A program made the position numbers and the translations under genes. 64,000 nucleotides of DNA from positions 38,537 to 102,536 of the forward strand of contig JAOPVX010000314.1 in assembly GCA_025965975.1 (NCBI GenBank), given 5' to 3'. Of this stretch, positions 50,271-59,489 are shown in pieces (position 1 is the stretch's first letter; every line of letters starts with the position of its first letter). The notes under the pieces were generated by a model that made no database searches, was not told the origin of the DNA, and was given only the letters and a program-made list of their open reading frames with translations. The DNA comes from Mycobacterium sp. Its GTDB lineage: Bacteria > Actinomycetota > Actinomycetes > Mycobacteriales > Mycobacteriaceae.

Positions 50271-50306
50271 GCAAAGGTCCCCGACACGCCAGTCGGGGCC
50301 TTTTGC
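50271..50306 (+). terminator. Rho-independent terminator after antigen-85 gene
   Basis: GCAAAGG-CCCCGAC pairs with GTCGGGG-CCTTTTGC around a short ACGCCA loop with one bulged base, ending in four T. It separates the antigen-85 gene from fadB4. Confidence 0.75.
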
Positions 50307-50318
50307 GCGTGGTGAACA

Positions 50319-51326
50319 ATGAGGTTCATGGTCGCAGTCAATGCTTTGGTCGCACACCAGGACGCGGAAGGGTCGATAGCACTCGCACGCGAGGTTGTCG
50401 ACGAAAGCTTCCTGCCCGACGGCGATGTGCACATCGCCGTGGAGTATTCCGGCGTCAACTACAAGGACGCCCTTGCCGTCACGCCCAAGGGTGGTGTGGC
50501 GCGGTCCTATCCGCTCATCCCCGGTGTCGACGTCGCAGGCACGGTGACCGCCAGCGCGGCGGCCGACTTCGCGGTCGGGGACCGGGTCGTTGCCCACGGA
50601 TACGACATCGGGACCGGTCGCCACGGCGGATATGCCGACACCGCGCGCTATCCGGCCGACTACTTGGTCAAGCTCGACGCGCTGACGACCGCTCAGGCGG
50701 CCGCCATCGGCACCGCCGGGTTCACCGCGGCCATGAGCGTCAACGCAATTCGTGCGCACGGCGTCCGCCCTCAGGACGGCCCGGTGCTGGTCACTGGCGC
50801 GACCGGGGGAGTGGGCAGTGTCAGCGTCGACCTGTTGGCCGGTCTCGGATACGAGGTGATCGCGTCCACCGGAAAGGCCGAGGTGCACGACTACCTGATG
50901 CGACTCGGCGCGTCTCAGGTGATCGGCCGGCTGCCCGCCGAGGGAGAGAAGATTCGCCCGCTGGGCAAATCCGCCTGGGCCGCGGTCGTCGACAGCGTCG
51001 GCGGCGACACCCTGGCGTACGCCTTGAGCACGCTGAATTACGGTGGAGTGGCGGCGATCTCAGGGCTGGCACGCTCGGCGGACCTGCCGACAACGGTGAT
51101 GCCGTTCATCCTGCGCGGTGTCATCCTGGCCGGCATCGATTCGGTGATGTTGCGGATCGACAAACGCCGAGACTTGTGGCGGTCGATCGCGACCGACCTG
51201 ATGCCCCGTCACCTCGACGACATCACGCACGACATCTCGATCCTCGAAGTGCCCGACACGCTGCGCACCATCGTCGGCGGCGGCGTCACCGGGCGCACCC
51301 GGGTCGCGGTGAAGGACGGCTTCTAG
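50319..51326 (+). CDS. fadB4: MDR-family oxidoreductase, FadB4/AcuI-like
   Basis: A 335-residue zinc-independent dehydrogenase of the YhdH/AcuI (acrylyl-CoA reductase) group. Seen: VEYSGVNYKDALAVTPKGG, IPGVDVAGTV, the nucleotide loop VLVTGATGGVGSVSVDLLAGLGYEV and IGRLPAEGEKIRPLGK. The gene sits next to fadE23-fadE24 as FadB4 (Rv3141) does in M. tuberculosis. ATG 50319 was used; ATG 50328 is possible. Confidence 0.87.
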   Translation: MRFMVAVNALVAHQDAEGSIALAREVVDESFLPDGDVHIAVEYSGVNYKDALAVTPKGGVARSYPLIPGVDVAGTVTASAAADFAVGDRVVAHGYDIGTGRHGGYADTARYPADYLVKLDALTTAQAAAIGTAGFTAAMSVNAIRAHGVRPQDGPVLVTGATGGVGSVSVDLLAGLGYEVIASTGKAEVHDYLMRLGASQVIGRLPAEGEKIRPLGKSAWAAVVDSVGGDTLAYALSTLNYGGVAAISGLARSADLPTTVMPFILRGVILAGIDSVMLRIDKRRDLWRSIATDLMPRHLDDITHDISILEVPDTLRTIVGGGVTGRTRVAVKDGF

Positions 51327-51350
51327 CTGGGCCCATCCGCAAGCTGGGGA

Positions 51351-52559
51351 CTACTTGAGCTCGGACGACGACAGGCCAAGCAGGCGACGGGCCACCACCA
51401 GCTGCTGAATCTGCTGAGTCCCCTCGAAGATGTCGAGGATCTTGCTGTCGCGCGCCCACTTCTCCAGCAGGGCTTCCTCGGAATAGCCTGTGGTGCCTGC
51501 CATTTCGACGGCCTTGAGGGTGATGTCGCTGGCCACCCGTGCGGCCTTGGCCTTGGCCATCGACGCTTCCTTGGAGTTCGGGATGTTGTTGTCGGCCTGC
51601 CACGCCGCCCGCACGTTCAGCAGGTATCCGGCCTCCCAGTCGGCCTCCATCCGCAGGAACTCCGCCGCCGCGGCGCTCTGGGCGTGCGAGGGTTTGTCGT
51701 AGGAGATCTGCACGCCGGCGTCGGTGAGGATCTTGCGGAGTTCCTCGAGCGCGGCGCGGGCGATACCGACAGCCATGGCCGCGACGATCGGCCGGGTGTT
51801 GTCGAAGGTTTCCATGACCCCTGCGAAACCCTTCTCCGCGTGGATTTCCGGTTCGCCCAACAGGTTTTCCTTCGGAATGCGGGCGTTCTCGAAGCGGATC
51901 ACGGCGGTGTCGGATGCCTTGATGCCGAGCTTGTCTTCGAGCCGCTCAACCGTGACCCCTGGGTGCTCGCGCGGCACGATGAACGATTTGATCGCGGCGC
52001 GGCCCACCGACTTGTCGAGCGTCGCCCACACCACGATGTGGCTGGCGCGCGAGCCTGCGGTGACGAAGATCTTCTCGCCGTTGATGACGTACTCGTCGCC
52101 GTCCAGCTTGGCCGTCGTGGAGACCGCGGCAGAGTCGGACCCGAAGCTCGGCTCGGTGATCGCCATTGCGGCCCACACTTTTCCGAGCCTTGCCAGCTGT
52201 TCGTCGGTGGCCACACCGGAGATCGCGGCGTTGCCCAGCCCCTGGTAGGGCACCGACAGCAGCAGCGCGACGTCGCCCCAGCTGATCTCCGTCGCGTTGA
52301 GCACCGCGGACATGTTGCCGCCGTTGTGGTTTTCGTTCGGCGCCTCGGCGTCGCGAAATGCCTCCGCGCCGGCGAACGAGATGGTGTTGGCCTGCGAGAT
52401 GCCCTCGAACAGGCTGGCCAGCGTCTCCAGTTCGACGGGGTAGTCGTGCTCTCGCAGGTCGTACTTGCGTGAGATCGGCCGGATCATCTCCGCGGCGCCT
52501 TGATGGCCCTTATCGATGACCGCCTGCAGCTTCTTGGGCATTTCCAGATTGATCGCCAT
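51351..52559 (-). CDS. fadE23: Acyl-CoA dehydrogenase FadE23-like
   Basis: A 402-residue flavoprotein. Seen: MAITEPSFGSDSAAVSTTAKLDGDEYVINGEKIFVTAGSRAS (in segments), FENARIPKENLLG and the catalytic Glu in ILDIFEGTQQIQQLVVARRLLG. Mycobacterial FadE23 pairs with FadE24 in a heteromeric enzyme, and the two genes are adjacent here. ATG 52559 follows a junction containing a 16-bp tandem repeat. In M. tuberculosis this pair is induced by isoniazid. Confidence 0.9.
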   Translation of the reverse strand: MAINLEMPKKLQAVIDKGHQGAAEMIRPISRKYDLREHDYPVELETLASLFEGISQANTISFAGAEAFRDAEAPNENHNGGNMSAVLNATEISWGDVALLLSVPYQGLGNAAISGVATDEQLARLGKVWAAMAITEPSFGSDSAAVSTTAKLDGDEYVINGEKIFVTAGSRASHIVVWATLDKSVGRAAIKSFIVPREHPGVTVERLEDKLGIKASDTAVIRFENARIPKENLLGEPEIHAEKGFAGVMETFDNTRPIVAAMAVGIARAALEELRKILTDAGVQISYDKPSHAQSAAAAEFLRMEADWEAGYLLNVRAAWQADNNIPNSKEASMAKAKAARVASDITLKAVEMAGTTGYSEEALLEKWARDSKILDIFEGTQQIQQLVVARRLLGLSSSELK

Positions 52560-52585
52560 GAAAGGTCTTTCGCTCGAAGGTAGTT

Positions 52586-52633
52586 GACTCCGCTAAATAA
52601 CGACTCCGCTAAATAACGACTCCGCTAAATAAC
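52586..52633. repeat. 16-bp tandem repeat x3 at the fadE24-fadE23 junction
   Basis: Three exact copies of GACTCCGCTAAATAAC (52586-52601, 52602-52617, 52618-52633). On the coding strand each copy contains a TAG and a GGAG. The third copy supplies the fadE24 stop codon, so the array sits between stop and the fadE23 start and looks like a variable-number tandem repeat. Confidence 0.92.
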
Positions 52634-54034
52634 GACAACGCCCTCGGCGACGCCGATCGCCCGCAGGTCGCGGTACCAGCGTTCGACGGGATGTTCCTTG
52701 GTGTAGCCGTGGCCGCCGAGCAGCTGTACGCCGTCGAGGCCGATTTGCATGCCCTTGTCCGTGCCGAGCCGCTTGGCCAGCGCCGCCTCGCGGGCGAACG
52801 GCAGACCCTGCTCGGCGCGGGACGCGCCGCGCCAGGTGATCAATCGCAGGCCATCGAGCTCGATGGCGATGTTGGCGGTCATGAACGCCACGGCCTGACG
52901 GTGCGCGACCGGCTCGCCGAACGCCTGGCGTTCCTTGATATACGGCACCACATGATCGAGCACCGCGTGCGCTGTACCAACCGCCAGCGCGGCCCAGCCC
53001 AGCCGCGCGAGTGCGATCGCTTCCAGGTAGTTTTCGGCGGAATCGGCGGCAGGGACATCGTCCTCGCCGAGCCGGGCACTCAGCGGCACCGACACGTTGT
53101 CGAGTTCGACCCGGCCCAGCGCGGCGGCGCGAATCCCCATGCTGGGATCGGCGGTGACCGACACCCCCTTGGTGGACGACTCGACGATGAACAGCGCAGG
53201 TTTGCCGGACAGTTGGGCGCCGACGATGAACAGTTCGGCGTCTGCGGCGGCGGGCACGAGCGACTTCACGCCGTTCAGCCGGTATCCGCTCGGGGTGCGC
53301 ACCGCCGTCGTCTTCAGCGAGGTTGGGTCGAATAGCGCGTGCGGTTCGGCGATCGCCACGCACGACTGGGGCACGCTGTCGCCTGCGAAGTCCTTCAGAT
53401 AGGTGGCCTGCTGGTCAGCGCTGCCCCAGTGGGTGAGCGCCGACGCGACGCCGCCGGGCGCCAGGATCGGCAGCGCAAGACCCATGTCGCCGTATGCCAG
53501 CGACTCGGCGACGAGGGCGTTGGTGACCGTTGAGCGGTGCGCGGCGATGCCGTCGAAGTCCTCGGGGATGCTGATGGCGGTGATGCCCAACTCGGCGGCC
53601 TTGGCGATCAGGTCCGGCGGGTAGCTCGCGGCGTCATCGGCGTCGCGGGCGGCGGGTCGTAGGATTTCTTCGGCGAATTCCTCGACGGTCTGCAGGATCA
53701 TCTTCTGGTCGTCGTCGGGGGTGAGGTCGAAATAGTCTGCGCCGCTGGCCTTGAGCCGGGTCGGCGCCTTTCCGAGGCCCTTGATGCGTTTGAACTGCCG
53801 GGTCGACGCGCCTGCCGCGGAAAACGCTTGTTTGACGCCGTATTTCAGGCTGCGGTTGAGCGGGTCGCGCAGGTTGTAGCGGTCCAGGAATTCCTGCCCG
53901 ACGATCGGCGTGATCAGCGCCAGCCCGATGTCGGTCGCTGTCCGCTTGTGCTTTTGCGTTCCCACGGCGCTGTCCTTGCCGGTGCGCCTTGGTCGTGGTT
54001 TGGAGCCGCTCTCAGGCGGCAGGATGTTGGTCAT
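52625..54034 (-). CDS. fadE24: Acyl-CoA dehydrogenase FadE24-like
   Basis: A 469-residue acyl-CoA dehydrogenase with a basic N-terminal extension of about 100 residues before the fold (FDLTPDDDQKMILQTVEEFAEEIL). Seen: GGVASALTHWGSADQQATYL, SCVAIAEPHALFDPTSLKTTA and RQAFGEPVAHRQAVAFM. It ends AIGVAEGVVVI just after the Glu-Gly that usually holds the catalytic base, lacking the last helix seen in FadE23. ATG 54034 (MTNILPPES) was chosen. Two 18-bp direct repeats lie 41-84 bp upstream. Confidence 0.9.
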   Translation of the reverse strand: MTNILPPESGSKPRPRRTGKDSAVGTQKHKRTATDIGLALITPIVGQEFLDRYNLRDPLNRSLKYGVKQAFSAAGASTRQFKRIKGLGKAPTRLKASGADYFDLTPDDDQKMILQTVEEFAEEILRPAARDADDAASYPPDLIAKAAELGITAISIPEDFDGIAAHRSTVTNALVAESLAYGDMGLALPILAPGGVASALTHWGSADQQATYLKDFAGDSVPQSCVAIAEPHALFDPTSLKTTAVRTPSGYRLNGVKSLVPAAADAELFIVGAQLSGKPALFIVESSTKGVSVTADPSMGIRAAALGRVELDNVSVPLSARLGEDDVPAADSAENYLEAIALARLGWAALAVGTAHAVLDHVVPYIKERQAFGEPVAHRQAVAFMTANIAIELDGLRLITWRGASRAEQGLPFAREAALAKRLGTDKGMQIGLDGVQLLGGHGYTKEHPVERWYRDLRAIGVAEGVVVI

Positions 54035-54074
54035 GTCAGCAGCCTCGCTTGCAGTGGGAAGTGCGCTCACGCCT

Positions 54075-54117
54075 AACTGACTCCAGAGTAAGGTATCGGA
54101 ACTGACTCCAGAGTAAG
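54075..54117. promoter_or_regulatory. Two 18-bp direct repeats upstream of fadE24
   Basis: AACTGACTCCAGAGTAAG occurs exactly at 54075-54092 and 54100-54117 (25-bp period). Each copy contains the near-palindrome ACTCCAGAGT. A -10-like TACCTT (54090-54095, minus strand) lies at the junction, so a bound protein would cover the fadE24 promoter. Confidence 0.65.
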
Positions 54118-54276
54118 TTGTTATGCATTTCACAGCCTAGTTAACCGATCACGACGGGCGGTTGTCGCGCGCCCCATGTCGCGACGGGCCCATCGAAAAC
54201 GCCTGGCAGCTGCGAGCCGCACGCTCGCAGGGGACGGTGAACGGGTCGAAGGTCATGACGTCGTCCGACCGCCCGG

Positions 54277-55065
54277 CTACGCGCCGTTGAGTCTGTCGAG
54301 AACGGCTTCGTGCAGCAGCCCGTTGGTGGCCACGGCGCTGCCGCCATGCGGCCCCGGGGTGCCGTCGAGACTGGTAAACGCCCCGCCCGCCTCTCGCACC
54401 ACGATGTCGAGTGCGCCAAGGTCCCACACAGACACCTCGGGTTCGGCGGCGATGTCGACGGCACCTTCGGCGAGCAGGCAGTACGACAGGAAGTCGCCAT
54501 AGGCGCGTACCCGCCACACGGTGTCGGTGAGTTCGATGAAGCGGTCGCGCTTACCCAGCTTGGCCCATCCCGAAAGACTGGAGAACGACAGACTCGCCGA
54601 TTCGAGGCCGGCCACCGAGGACACCGAGACCCGACGTGGTGAATCGCCTGCGAACGACACGAAGGTGCCCTGGCCCGCGCCGGCCCACCAACGACGTTGC
54701 AGTGCAGGGGCACTCACCACCCCGGCGACCGGGACCCCATCATGCAACAGGGCGATCAGGGTGGCCCACACCGGCACGCCGCGGACGAAGTTCTTGGTGC
54801 CGTCGATCGGGTCGATCACCCATTGCCGGCCCGCGAAAGCCGTTGTGCCACCAAACTCTTCACCGAGCACAGGATCATCGGGCCGCTGCTGCGACAGCGT
54901 CTCGCGCAGCGCGGTTTCCACCGAGCGGTCCGCGTCGGTTACCGGTGTCAGGTCCGGCTTGGTGTCGACGCTGAGGTCAAGGGCGCCGAACCGGTCCATC
55001 GTCAATGCGTCGGCCTTGTCGGCCATTCGCAGGGCAAGTGCCACATCATCTCGGACCGCCGTCAT
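54277..55065 (-). CDS. hisN: Histidinol-phosphatase, inositol monophosphatase fold
   Basis: A 262-residue Mg-dependent phosphatase for histidinol phosphate, the HisN type used by mycobacteria. Seen: [24 protein letters not shown], metal motif [22 protein letters not shown] and [21 protein letters not shown] (in segments). Length and sequence fit M. tuberculosis Rv3137. ATG 55065 ([10 protein letters not shown]) was chosen; the longer frame runs into the divergent gene's promoter. Confidence 0.92.
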   Translation of the reverse strand: MTAVRDDVALALRMADKADALTMDRFGALDLSVDTKPDLTPVTDADRSVETALRETLSQQRPDDPVLGEEFGGTTAFAGRQWVIDPIDGTKNFVRGVPVWATLIALLHDGVPVAGVVSAPALQRRWWAGAGQGTFVSFAGDSPRRVSVSSVAGLESASLSFSSLSGWAKLGKRDRFIELTDTVWRVRAYGDFLSYCLLAEGAVDIAAEPEVSVWDLGALDIVVREAGGAFTSLDGTPGPHGGSAVATNGLLHEAVLDRLNGA

Positions 55066-55076
55066 GGCAGCAGTCC

Positions 55077-55082
55077 TACCAT
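55077..55082 (+). promoter_or_regulatory. -10 hexamer TACCAT, leaderless start
   Basis: TACCAT ends 6 nt before GTG 55089, in the 23-bp gap between divergent starts. Confidence 0.5.
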
Positions 55083-55088
55083 GACGGT

Positions 55089-55427
55089 GTGTGGGAATTC
55101 GCCATGGTGCTGGTGTTGCTCGGGACACTGGCGATCCTGGCCGCGCCGTGGATCAGGAGACGCCGGGGTGTTGGCAGCGACTGGATGCAGGGCACGCTGC
55201 TTGTGACCGGTGTGAGCACCCGGCCCGACGCCACCGGTGAACAGTTCGTCACCATCACCGGCGTGATCAATGGGCCCACGGTCAATGAACATGTCGTCTA
55301 TCAACGAATCATCGTCGATGTCGACAATTGGCCGTCGATGGGGGAGTTGATTCCGGTGGTCTACTCGCCGAGGAACCCCGACAACTGGCGATTCGCCCCG
55401 CCGCAGGTGACGCCGCCGACTCTGTGA
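55089..55427 (+). CDS. Small membrane-anchored protein
   Basis: A 112-residue protein with one N-terminal membrane helix ([19 protein letters not shown]), an Arg-rich stop-transfer (RRRRG) and a soluble beta-rich domain ([29 protein letters not shown], in segments) resembling DUF3592-like small domains. GTG 55089 fits the leaderless -10; ATG 55104 is an alternative. It is convergent with fprA. Function unknown. Confidence 0.7.
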   Translation: MWEFAMVLVLLGTLAILAAPWIRRRRGVGSDWMQGTLLVTGVSTRPDATGEQFVTITGVINGPTVNEHVVYQRIIVDVDNWPSMGELIPVVYSPRNPDNWRFAPPQVTPPTL

Positions 55428-55447
55428 CGCCGCCTGCCCGCTGGTGA

Positions 55448-56824
55448 TCAGCCGTGGCCGATGCGCAGCAGCTCGGCAACGCTGGTCACTTTGACCCGCG
55501 GACGGCCGTGAGGTTGGCCGGCCGACCGTTCGTGCTCATCGATCAGCTTCCAGTGATCGTCGGTGATCAGCTTCGGCTGTCGCTCCAGCAGCCACTCGAC
55601 CAGCTTCTTGGCATAGTCTGCGTCGACGTCCGCAAGGTCCGCCCCCGAAAGGTCCGAGATCAGTGTGTCGACGGTGTCCTGCGAGTCCTTCTTATTGCTG
55701 CCGATCACCCCGGTGGGGCCGCGCTTGATCCAGCCGACTACGTACTCGTTGCGGCGGCCGTCGATCCGGCCCGCGGTGTGCGGGATGGTTCCCGATTTCT
55801 CGTCGAACGGCAGGCCCGGCGTCGGCACGCCGCGGTAGCCGACCGCGCGGACCACCAGTTGGGCGGGCACCTCCTCGCGCTCACCGGTGTCCTTGGCGAC
55901 GATGCGGCCGTTATCGTCGACCAGCTCGTTGTGGCCCAACACGATTGACGCCACCTTGCTGTCGCCCCTGATCTCGATCGGCGACGTGCGAAACCGGAAC
56001 ACAATCCGGCGTTTGGCGCCCCGCGGCTCCCGTTCGGCATAGCCGCGCAGCGCCTTGACGTTGTTTTTTACGGTCTTGCCCGCGGCCTCGAGGTCCTCAT
56101 CGGAGATGTCGGCGAAATCCGCAGGGTCGACGATCACGTCCACGTCCCCGAGGCCCTCGAGGTCGCCGAGCTCGCGGACCTCGAGCGTGGTGAAGGTGGC
56201 CTGCAGCGGACCCCGCCGGCCGATGATGAGCACCTCTTCGACGCCGCGGTCATGCAGGGACTTCAACGCGTGATCGGCGATGTCGGTCGTGGCCAGCACG
56301 TCGGGATCGGATACCAAGATGCGCGCCACGTCCAGCGCGACGTTGCCGTTGCCCACAACAACAGCGCGACCGCTCGAAATATCGGGCGCCATCTCCTCGA
56401 AGTGCGGGTGCGCGTTGTACCAGCCGACGAAGTCGACGGCCGCGACGCTGCCTGGCAGGTCCTCGCCCGCAATCCCCAGCGACCGGTCGGACTGCGCACC
56501 GACGGCATAGATCACCGCGTCGTAGCGCTCGGCCAGCTCGGCGGCCTGAACGTGGTCGCCGACCACGATGTTGCCGAAGAACCGGAATCGCGGATCCAGC
56601 GCGGTCTTCTCGAACTGGGCGCTGATCGACTTGATCTTCGGATGATCCGGGGCCACACCGGAGCGCACCAGCCCCCACGGCGTGGGAAGCATCTCCAGCA
56701 TGTCGACGCGCACGTCTCTTTTCTGACTGGCGTCGTCGTCGGAGTCGGCGAACTTCAACAGCGAGGCCGCGGCAAAGTAACCCGAGGGGCCTGAGCCGAC
56801 GATCGCCACATGGTACGGGCGCAT
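55448..56824 (-). CDS. fprA: NADPH-ferredoxin/adrenodoxin-type reductase FprA
   Basis: A 458-residue flavoprotein of the adrenodoxin reductase family. FAD motif HVAIVGSGPSGYFAAASLLK at the N-terminus, LEMLPTPWGLVRSGVAPDHPKIK, NADPH motif VVVGNGNVALDVARIL, then VVGWIKRGPTGVIGSNKKD near the end. It passes electrons from NADPH to ferredoxins serving P450s and other enzymes. A possible -10 TAGCAT (56899-56904, minus strand) gives a leader of about 70 nt. Divergent from prfB. Confidence 0.95.
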   Translation of the reverse strand: MRPYHVAIVGSGPSGYFAAASLLKFADSDDDASQKRDVRVDMLEMLPTPWGLVRSGVAPDHPKIKSISAQFEKTALDPRFRFFGNIVVGDHVQAAELAERYDAVIYAVGAQSDRSLGIAGEDLPGSVAAVDFVGWYNAHPHFEEMAPDISSGRAVVVGNGNVALDVARILVSDPDVLATTDIADHALKSLHDRGVEEVLIIGRRGPLQATFTTLEVRELGDLEGLGDVDVIVDPADFADISDEDLEAAGKTVKNNVKALRGYAEREPRGAKRRIVFRFRTSPIEIRGDSKVASIVLGHNELVDDNGRIVAKDTGEREEVPAQLVVRAVGYRGVPTPGLPFDEKSGTIPHTAGRIDGRRNEYVVGWIKRGPTGVIGSNKKDSQDTVDTLISDLSGADLADVDADYAKKLVEWLLERQPKLITDDHWKLIDEHERSAGQPHGRPRVKVTSVAELLRIGHG

Positions 56825-56924
56825 TCACATGCTTTCTGTCGCTGCCCGGCCACGCGCAGAGGGCTGTTGCGTCGTCAGCCGAGCTGGTTACCGCTCCGAT
56901 GCTAAACGGGCACCCTGCCGCCGG

Positions 56925-56930
56925 TAACGT
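56925..56930 (+). promoter_or_regulatory. -10 hexamer TAACGT, leaderless start
   Basis: TAACGT ends 8 nt before GTG 56939, and no ribosome-binding site precedes the prfB start. Confidence 0.5.
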
Positions 56931-56938
56931 GAACTCCC

Positions 56939-58054
56939 GTGGATCCCGACCGTCAAGCCGATATCGCCGCCCTCGACTCCACCCTGACCACGGTGGAGCG
57001 AGTGCTCGATATCGAAGGGCTTCGCGGTCGCATCGAGAAGCTGGAGCATGAGGCGTCCGACCCGCACCTGTGGGATGACCAAACGCGTGCCCAGAAGGTC
57101 ACCAGCGAGCTGTCGCACACGCAGGGCGAGCTGCGCCGTGTTGAGGAACTCCGCCAGCGCCTGGACGACCTGCCGGTGCTCTACGAGATGGCCGCCGAAG
57201 AGGACGGGGCGGCCGCCGCCGACGCATTCGCAGAGGCCGACGCCGAATACACGTCGCTGCGCGACGACATCGAGGCGATGGAAGTGCGCACGCTGCTCTC
57301 TGGCGAGTACGACGAACGCGAGGCGCTGGTCAACATCCGCTCCGGCGCCGGCGGGGTGGACGCCGCGGACTGGGCCGAGATGCTGATGCGGATGTATATC
57401 CGCTGGGCGGAGAAGCACAACTATCCGGTCGAGGTGTTCGACACCTCCTATGCAGAAGAGGCCGGTATCAAGAGCGCGACGTTCGCGGTGCACGCACCGT
57501 TCGCGTACGGGACGTTGTCGGTGGAGCAGGGCACGCACCGGCTGGTGCGGATCAGCCCGTTCGACAACCAGGGCCGCCGCCAGACCTCGTTCGCCGAAGT
57601 GGAGGTGCTGCCGGTCACCGAGACCACCGACCACATCGACATCCCCGACGCCGACGTGCGCGTCGACGTCTACCGATCCAGCGGCCCTGGCGGCCAATCG
57701 GTGAACACCACCGACTCGGCGGTTCGACTCACCCACATCCCGACCGGTATCGTGGTCACTTGCCAGAACGAGAAGTCGCAGCTGCAGAACAAAGTGTCAG
57801 CGATGCGAGTGCTTCAGGCAAAGTTGTTGGAACGCAAACGTTTAGAAGAACGTGCTGAGCTGGACGCGCTGAAGGGTGACGGCGGCAGCTCGTGGGGCAA
57901 TCAGATGCGCTCCTACGTGTTGCAGCCGTACCAGATGGTGAAGGACCTGCGCACCGACTTCGAGGTCGGTAATCCTGCTGCGGTATTGGACGGAGACATC
58001 GACGGGTTCCTCGAAGCGGGAATCCGGTGGCGCAACAGACGAGATGACGAATAG
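56939..58054 (+). CDS. prfB: Peptide chain release factor 2
   Basis: A 371-residue RF2. The stop-recognition tripeptide SPF is in VRISPFDNQ near residue 205 and the catalytic GGQ in [10 protein letters not shown] near residue 250. It releases peptides at UGA and UAA. The frame is continuous: there is no in-frame UGA near codon 25, so the autoregulatory +1 frameshift known from E. coli prfB is absent. It heads a tight run with mscS-like, ftsE and ftsX genes. Confidence 0.97.
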   Translation: MDPDRQADIAALDSTLTTVERVLDIEGLRGRIEKLEHEASDPHLWDDQTRAQKVTSELSHTQGELRRVEELRQRLDDLPVLYEMAAEEDGAAAADAFAEADAEYTSLRDDIEAMEVRTLLSGEYDEREALVNIRSGAGGVDAADWAEMLMRMYIRWAEKHNYPVEVFDTSYAEEAGIKSATFAVHAPFAYGTLSVEQGTHRLVRISPFDNQGRRQTSFAEVEVLPVTETTDHIDIPDADVRVDVYRSSGPGGQSVNTTDSAVRLTHIPTGIVVTCQNEKSQLQNKVSAMRVLQAKLLERKRLEERAELDALKGDGGSSWGNQMRSYVLQPYQMVKDLRTDFEVGNPAAVLDGDIDGFLEAGIRWRNRRDDE

Positions 58055-59024
58055 CACACTGCTTGCAACATCGCTTGCCGAACGCTGGGACAGCTTCTGG
58101 CTCGGCAGCATCGGCGACTGGATCCTCGTCAGAGGCGTGCCGATTGCGCTGTATCTGATTGGCGGCCTGCTCGCCGCCCGGTTCATCAACTGGGGCGCTC
58201 AGCGGATCGTCCGGCGCATCGACGCCGAATACCAGGAAAGCGATCAGCTGGTGCGCTCGGAGAGTGCCAAGCACCGCCAGGCCGTCGCATCGGTGATCTC
58301 CTGGGTGACGGTAGCGCTGCTGTTCGTCATCGTGATGGTGCAGGTCACCACGATCCTCGCCATCCCGATCGGATCCCTCGTCGCGCCCGCGGCGGTGCTG
58401 GGCGCCGCACTCGGATTCGGTGCGCAGCGCGTGGTGCAGGACCTGCTCTCCGGCTTCTTCATCATCACCGAGAAGCAATACGGCTTCGGTGACCTGGTAT
58501 CCCTCACGGTCGCCGGCATCAACGCCCCCGCCGATGGCACCGTGGAGGACGTCACCCTTCGCGTCACCAGGCTGCGTTCCACCGAGGGCGAGATGTTCAC
58601 CATTCCCAACGGCCAGATCGTCAAGACGGTGAACCTGTCTAAGGACTGGGCGCGCGCGGTCATCGACATACCGGTCCCCACGTCGGCGGACCTCAATTTG
58701 GTCAACGACGTGCTGCACGACGTGGCCGACAAGGCGATGGAGGACGCGGGCCTTCGCGCGCTGCTCTTGGACGCGCCCCAGCTGATGGGCGTCGAGAGCA
58801 TCGAGCTGGACACGGTGAACCTGCGGATGGTGGCACGCACGCTGCCGGGCAAACAGTTCGAGGTGGGGCGGCGGATACGCGTGCTTATCGTCCGCGCTCT
58901 CCGCCGCGCAGGTGTGGTTTCGCCCACAGATGGCAGCACACCGATGGTCGAGGCCATCGTGCACCCAGCGACGGCCGGCGGTGCCGAGGAAGAGACGCAG
59001 GGCCCGACGGAGCAGAAGAGGTGA
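58044..59024 (+). CDS. MscS-family mechanosensitive channel
   Basis: A 326-residue membrane protein: two or three N-terminal helices, then the pore helix and beta domain ([32 protein letters not shown], in segments; [23 protein letters not shown]). Small-conductance channels of this type release solutes on hypo-osmotic shock. The start overlaps the end of prfB by 11 bases. Position matches Rv3104c in M. tuberculosis. Confidence 0.88.
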   Translation: MTNSTLLATSLAERWDSFWLGSIGDWILVRGVPIALYLIGGLLAARFINWGAQRIVRRIDAEYQESDQLVRSESAKHRQAVASVISWVTVALLFVIVMVQVTTILAIPIGSLVAPAAVLGAALGFGAQRVVQDLLSGFFIITEKQYGFGDLVSLTVAGINAPADGTVEDVTLRVTRLRSTEGEMFTIPNGQIVKTVNLSKDWARAVIDIPVPTSADLNLVNDVLHDVADKAMEDAGLRALLLDAPQLMGVESIELDTVNLRMVARTLPGKQFEVGRRIRVLIVRALRRAGVVSPTDGSTPMVEAIVHPATAGGAEEETQGPTEQKR

Positions 59025-59446
59025 AGTCCTGGTTGACGGCCAGGCTCGGCCGGCTGAGGGTCTCGACGGTCGTGCTGATCGTCGTGTTCCTCGCTCTGTT
59101 CTGGGTGTACCACAACTTCGAACCCCGGCCCGCCGCGCCGGAGGCGCCGCCGACCGCGGTCGTCCCGCCCGGCTTCGTGCCCGACCCGAACTACACCTGG
59201 GTTCCTCGGACCGATGTGCGGCGGCCCAAGGAGACGCTAACCACCACGGCGACCACCACCAGCCCGCAGGTTACGACAACGACGACGTCGCCAGGGGAGA
59301 CCACCAGCCCGACGTCGCCGACGGAGTCCACGCCGACGACTACCTCGCCAGGGGAGACAACCAGCCCCACGCCGACCCTCACGCCGACGATCCCACCGGC
59401 AGCGGGGTCGGGACCGGCGCCGACGACGCCTGCTCCGCCAACATAG
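59021..59446 (+). CDS. Membrane-anchored Pro/Thr-rich protein
   Basis: A 141-residue protein with one membrane helix ([20 protein letters not shown]) and a long disordered extracellular tail rich in Thr, Pro and Ser. The tail contains [12 protein letters not shown] twice and is a candidate for O-mannosylation. GTG 59021 overlaps the upstream stop (GTGA). It lies just before ftsE, as the proline-rich Rv3103c does, so a cell-wall or division role is plausible but unproven. Confidence 0.8.
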   Translation: MKSWLTARLGRLRVSTVVLIVVFLALFWVYHNFEPRPAAPEAPPTAVVPPGFVPDPNYTWVPRTDVRRPKETLTTTATTTSPQVTTTTTSPGETTSPTSPTESTPTTTSPGETTSPTPTLTPTIPPAAGSGPAPTTPAPPT

Positions 59447-59475
59447 CGCTGAGCGGCCTTCACCTCCGTCACCGC

Positions 59476-59481
59476 TACACT
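59476..59481 (+). promoter_or_regulatory. -10 hexamer TACACT upstream of ftsE
   Basis: TACACT ends 8 nt before GTG 59490 and 11 nt before ATG 59493, so ftsEX may have its own leaderless promoter within the run. Confidence 0.5.
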
Positions 59482-59489
59482 GGCGTGCC

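Noticed and set aside
54149-54256. Short minus-strand frame of 35 residues (MTFDPFTVPCERAARS...) between hisN and fadE24
   Set aside because: No ribosome-binding site, no recognisable motif and a length within chance in this base composition.
59227-59446. Tandem DNA repeat array in the Thr/Pro-rich gene
   Set aside because: The similarity comes from low-complexity codons; only one 12-residue motif recurs and no precise DNA period is seen.
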